Shown piece by piece: positions 61,208-64,000 of a stretch of 64,000 nt of DNA. Origin of the DNA: Zelonia costaricensis. Taxonomy: Eukaryota > Euglenozoa > Kinetoplastea > Trypanosomatida > Trypanosomatidae. Below the pieces are notes generated by a model, which saw only the letters and a list, made by a program, of their open reading frames with translations, was not told where the DNA came from and did not search any database. The first letter of the stretch is position 1, and every line of letters begins with the position of its first letter. Position numbers and translations under genes: made by a program. The DNA is taken from assembly GCA_030849075.1 (NCBI GenBank), contig JASAOO010003498.1:1-64000 (forward strand). The letters are read 5' to 3'.

Positions 61208-62397
61208 GGCGGGAGCGGGGTCAAGGGTGTGTGTGTGTGTGTGTGTGTGACAGGCACACGGCTGGTCTGCACGGCACGTGGGACTTGACGGAATACCGGC
61301 CGAGGCAGAGGTCGACAAGGGAGGGAGGGATGGGGAGAGCCCGGAGTGGAGTCACACGCGGGCGCGTTTACGATGCGCGCGGCGCGTGACACGAGTTTTG
61401 AGCTGTGAACTCCTTGCGTCCCACCCGGTCACTGGCGACGCGGCGCGGAGTGGGAACGAGGGGGGGAGAGAGGAGAAGTAAGGAGGGGAGTGCTTGGAGG
61501 CGTGAGGCTGCAAGCAGGCGAGGTGTACGCTGGAGGCAACAACGGCGACGCAGTCGCGGCGGTGTGGAACTTTGCGCCGCAGGGAGACGTGACGGGGCGC
61601 GAGAGAAGAGAGAGAGAGTCAGTGGGAAGAGCTGCTCGTAGTCCTTTGAAGAGAAGGCCATCGGTGAAGGCCCGAGTGCGTGCCCCCCAGCAGCGGCGTG
61701 TTTCACGTCAAGCCTGGGAAGGACATCTGCTCCGGTTGCGCAGGAGCGCGCGCCGCGAGCCTCACGTGGAGCAGCAGCACCTCACCCACGGCGATAGCAG
61801 AAAGTGGCTTCACGCACACTCACCACCAACACGCCCACGATGCAGCGACCCGATTGCGCCGAGGCTAGTGAGACTGAGCACGCTGACGGCCGCCTCAGAT
61901 ACGAAGCCCGTTTCGCACCGTCTGCGCTTTCCCTTGTGTTTGCCGGTTCGATTTGGTATGAAGAGTAAGGCTCTCCCCGCCCACCACTCGCCGCCCCGCC
62001 GATAGAGTAGCTCAGCAGACGGGGAGGGCGGGTGGGTGGGGGGGGGGGGAGGCGTCACGCCGCCGGTGATGTGTAGCTCTTCTGCGGACAGCGCCGCACC
62101 TTCCCACCCTGTGGCTGATCCATAGCCGGGCCTTGCGTGCGCAAGCCGGCAAGCAGCTCCATCATGAAGAGAAAACACAACACGTAAGAACAGAGCAAGA
62201 AAGCAAAGGGTCGCCTCGAACTGACGCCCGGCGGCCAAAGACGACAACTGGCGCGCAGGTGCACTTGGCCTCTCCTCCTCCCCATCGCGCAGCCGCCGCC
62301 TCCCTGACGCAGCCGGACAGCGCATAAGAACCTCGCGGGGGCACTCGCACACACATACACACTCATCCGCGCCCTAGCTACAATAGAACGTCCTGCC
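61208..62397. other. 1.2-kb intergenic region upstream of calcineurin A
   Basis: No supported gene. A (GT)n run lies at about 61230-61248, 20-40 bases from the calcineurin ATG. A G run lies at about 62038-62049. The rest is probably the 3' UTR of the J-domain gene. Confidence 0.5.
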
Positions 62398-63843
62398 CTA
62401 ATCGCTGTCGTCGTCGTCGCTGAAGGAAGACTCGGAGCTGAGGTCTTCCTCCTCGCTCTCCGACATCGACTCGTCGTCCTCCGAGTCGGAGTCACGGCGA
62501 CGGCGCTTCCGCTTCGCCGGGGCCGCCGACGCCCTCTTCGCCGTGCCGGCCGCCTTGGCACGCGGCTTGGGCGGCGCCGCGACCGACTTCTTCGCCGCTG
62601 CGGTCCTCGGGGCCGCCTTTGGCGCCTTGGTCACGGCCTCCGCCCGCTTCGGCTTGGCGACGGGCCCGGCCGCGGCGGGCTTCTCCTGCGGCGACGTGGC
62701 CATGCACTCCAAGACGTGCGCGCGGTGCTTGCTCTTGACGCGCTTGCGGCACAGCGGGCACTGCTCCTCGACAACGCAGGAGCCCACGAGCAGCTGCAGC
62801 TTCTCCTCCGCCGCACTCGCCTCGTCTGCGCCGCCGCGGCGCGCCCGTGCGCGGGCCTCGCGCTCGCTGGTCTTCTGCCGGTCGACCCGCTCACGCCACT
62901 CGTCCAGGGCGATCTGGTCGATGAGGTGCTGGCTGACGGGGTAGTAAGGGAAGCCAAACTTCTTCTTGCACCCCTGGCAGGTCTGCATCGTCTCGTACAT
63001 GGAGGCGTCGTAGTCGAACGGAGCGCTGCAGTGCGGGCAGCCGTGCAGCGCCGTGGCACACCCGAAGTGCAGCAGGCAGAGCTGGCAGTGCACCTTCTTG
63101 CCCCACGGGCCCATGAAGAGCGAGTACTGCGGCTTCGCGTCCGGCTCCCATAGCGAGCGGCACTTGGGGCACCCCACCTTTGTCTGCTGGTGCAGCGCGT
63201 CCACGCGGGGCTGCCCAATGGGGCTGCGGTTCGTCGACACCGCCGGCTCCGTGTCCGCCGCCGCCCAGGCCTCCCACGCCTTCTCGGCCGCCGCAGACGC
63301 GTCGTCCTCTTCCTCGCTCTCCTCCGAGTCGCTCACGTCGTCGTCGTCATCGTCCTCGTCGTCGTCCGTCGCCCGCTTCGCGCGCTTCTTGGCTGGACGC
63401 GTCTTTTTCTCTTTCGCCTTCTTGTCGGGCTTCTGCGAGGCGGCCGGGCTCGACTGCGAGGACGTCGGTGTGGCGTCCGTGATCTGCTTCGCGCGTGCAG
63501 CAGAGGCCACCTTGCCCGCCGCCTTCTTCCGCCCCGCTGTCGCGGCTGCGTTGGCGGCGGCAGCGAGCGCGGCAGCGGCCTGCTTGCGCGTCTTGGGGTC
63601 GGCGACGGTTTCGAAAGCGCGCACGAGGCACTGGAACGCCTCTGTGGCGCGGTCGAAGCCGCCCTGGAGGCGGTCCGGGTGGATGGCGGCGGCGAGACGC
63701 ATGTAGCACCGGCGGGCCTCGGCCACGGGTGTGTCGGGCGTCACAGGGGCGAAGCCGGGGGCGAGCGAAAGGATGGCGAAGGGCTGCCCCTCCGCGGCCA
63801 GCACACCCCTGGCCAGCTGCGCAGGGTCCACTGTGGCCGTCAT
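62398..63843 (-). CDS. J-domain protein with zinc-binding cysteine clusters and charged tails
   Basis: A 481-residue protein from the ATG at 63843. The N-terminal 90 residues are J-domain-like with HPD at 55-57, followed by RLQGGFDRATEAFQCLVRAFETVAD, which stimulates Hsp70 ATPase in this family. Residues 90-175 are Ala/Lys-rich, then a long Asp/Glu run (about 160-185). About 224-300 contains four or five Cys pairs (CPKCRSLW, CQLCLLHFGC, CPHCSAPF, CQGCKKKFGF) that look like zinc ribbons. A further CPLC...H..HVLEC unit at about 364-380 resembles a zinc finger. The end is Lys/Arg-rich then Ser/Asp/Glu-rich. Such tails are typical of nuclear or nucleolar proteins. It is probably a specialised J-protein co-chaperone, not a general DnaJ. 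Confidence 0.9.
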   Translation of the reverse strand: MTATVDPAQLARGVLAAEGQPFAILSLAPGFAPVTPDTPVAEARRCYMRLAAAIHPDRLQGGFDRATEAFQCLVRAFETVADPKTRKQAAAALAAAANAAATAGRKKAAGKVASAARAKQITDATPTSSQSSPAASQKPDKKAKEKKTRPAKKRAKRATDDDEDDDDDDVSDSEESEEEDDASAAAEKAWEAWAAADTEPAVSTNRSPIGQPRVDALHQQTKVGCPKCRSLWEPDAKPQYSLFMGPWGKKVHCQLCLLHFGCATALHGCPHCSAPFDYDASMYETMQTCQGCKKKFGFPYYPVSQHLIDQIALDEWRERVDRQKTSEREARARARRGGADEASAAEEKLQLLVGSCVVEEQCPLCRKRVKSKHRAHVLECMATSPQEKPAAAGPVAKPKRAEAVTKAPKAAPRTAAAKKSVAAPPKPRAKAAGTAKRASAAPAKRKRRRRDSDSEDDESMSESEEEDLSSESSFSDDDDSD

Positions 63844-64000
63844 GTGGGGAGGGATACAGGAGAGGAAGTGGGGATGGAGAGGGGGAGGGGGTTTCGGTTA
63901 GGGCTCGCGAGTCGGAGGCGCGGTGTCTGGCCTGGACTGAAGGAGGGAGAGCGAAGGTGAGTGATACTTGATCGACAGGAAGGAGATGTGGGAGAGGGAG
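63844..64000. other. Upstream flank of the J-domain gene
   Basis: Purine-rich on the plus strand (63845-63890, 63940-64000), hence a pyrimidine tract in the RNA directly upstream of the ATG at 63843. This is the expected form of a trans-splicing signal. Confidence 0.55.

Overview
The window is a stretch of trypanosomatid nuclear DNA, almost certainly from the genus Leishmania. The evidence is high GC content, intronless genes, strong G/C preference at third codon positions, long intergenic regions rich in homopolymers and (GT)/(CA) microsatellites, and every supported gene lying on the minus strand. That layout is one directional polycistronic transcription unit. The gene order (glutamate 5-kinase, 6-phosphogluconolactonase, CAAX protease 2, an ABCB transporter, and 30 to 50 kb further on a calcineurin A) matches my memory of L. 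major chromosome 26 around genes 2530 to 2710. The species cannot be fixed from the sequence alone. Two ambiguous bases (10893, 45146) show that it is a draft assembly.

Transcription runs from high to low coordinates. In that order the genes are: a J-domain zinc-cluster protein (63.8-62.4 kb), calcineurin A (61.2-59.6), a PPR-like helical-repeat protein (57.8-55.4), a 334-aa unknown (54.5-53.5), a 94-aa unknown (52.8-52.5), a 92-aa single-pass membrane protein (50.7-50.5), an ATP-grasp/SET fusion (49.5-48.0), a NEK-like kinase (45.0-43.7), a 150-aa basic protein (42.7-42.2), a BPI/TULIP plus LetA/PqiA-like membrane protein (40.8-38.3), a 140-aa unknown (37.4-37.0), an 822-aa coiled-coil acidic protein (36.3-33.8), an FAD monooxygenase (33.0-31.6), a cyclin-fold protein (30.7-29.8), DPH3 (29.0-28.7), a predicted mitochondrial protein (27.5-26.4), a 74-aa small protein (25.5-25.2), a three-repeat protein (24.7-22.9), a coiled-coil BRCT protein (21.1-18.6), an ABCB transporter (17.3-13.5), a secreted or anchored glycoprotein (10.3-9.1), RCE1 (6.4-5.5), 6PGL (4.8-4.0), glutamate 5-kinase (3.3-2.5) and a four-TM protein (2.0-1.4).

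The genes are not a functional operon. As usual in trypanosomatids, neighbours are co-transcribed but functionally unrelated, and each mRNA is made by spliced-leader trans-splicing and polyadenylation. Intergenic DNA (0.3 to 3.3 kb per gap) is therefore mostly UTR and processing signal. The largest gaps, downstream of the SET gene, the ABC transporter and the glycoprotein, are likely long 3' UTRs. One of them carries a recent tandem duplication of about 288 bp.

The most interesting items are the protein that joins an extracellular BPI/TULIP-type lipid-binding domain to a two-module LetA/PqiA-like membrane domain, the ATP-grasp/SET fusion, the protein with a three-fold repeat of an unrecognised domain, and the tandem intergenic duplication. 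Several long open frames in the intergenic DNA were rejected because they are low-complexity readings of microsatellites or shadows of real genes. Starts were reassigned to the first convincing ATG where the open frame extends upstream through UTR-like sequence.
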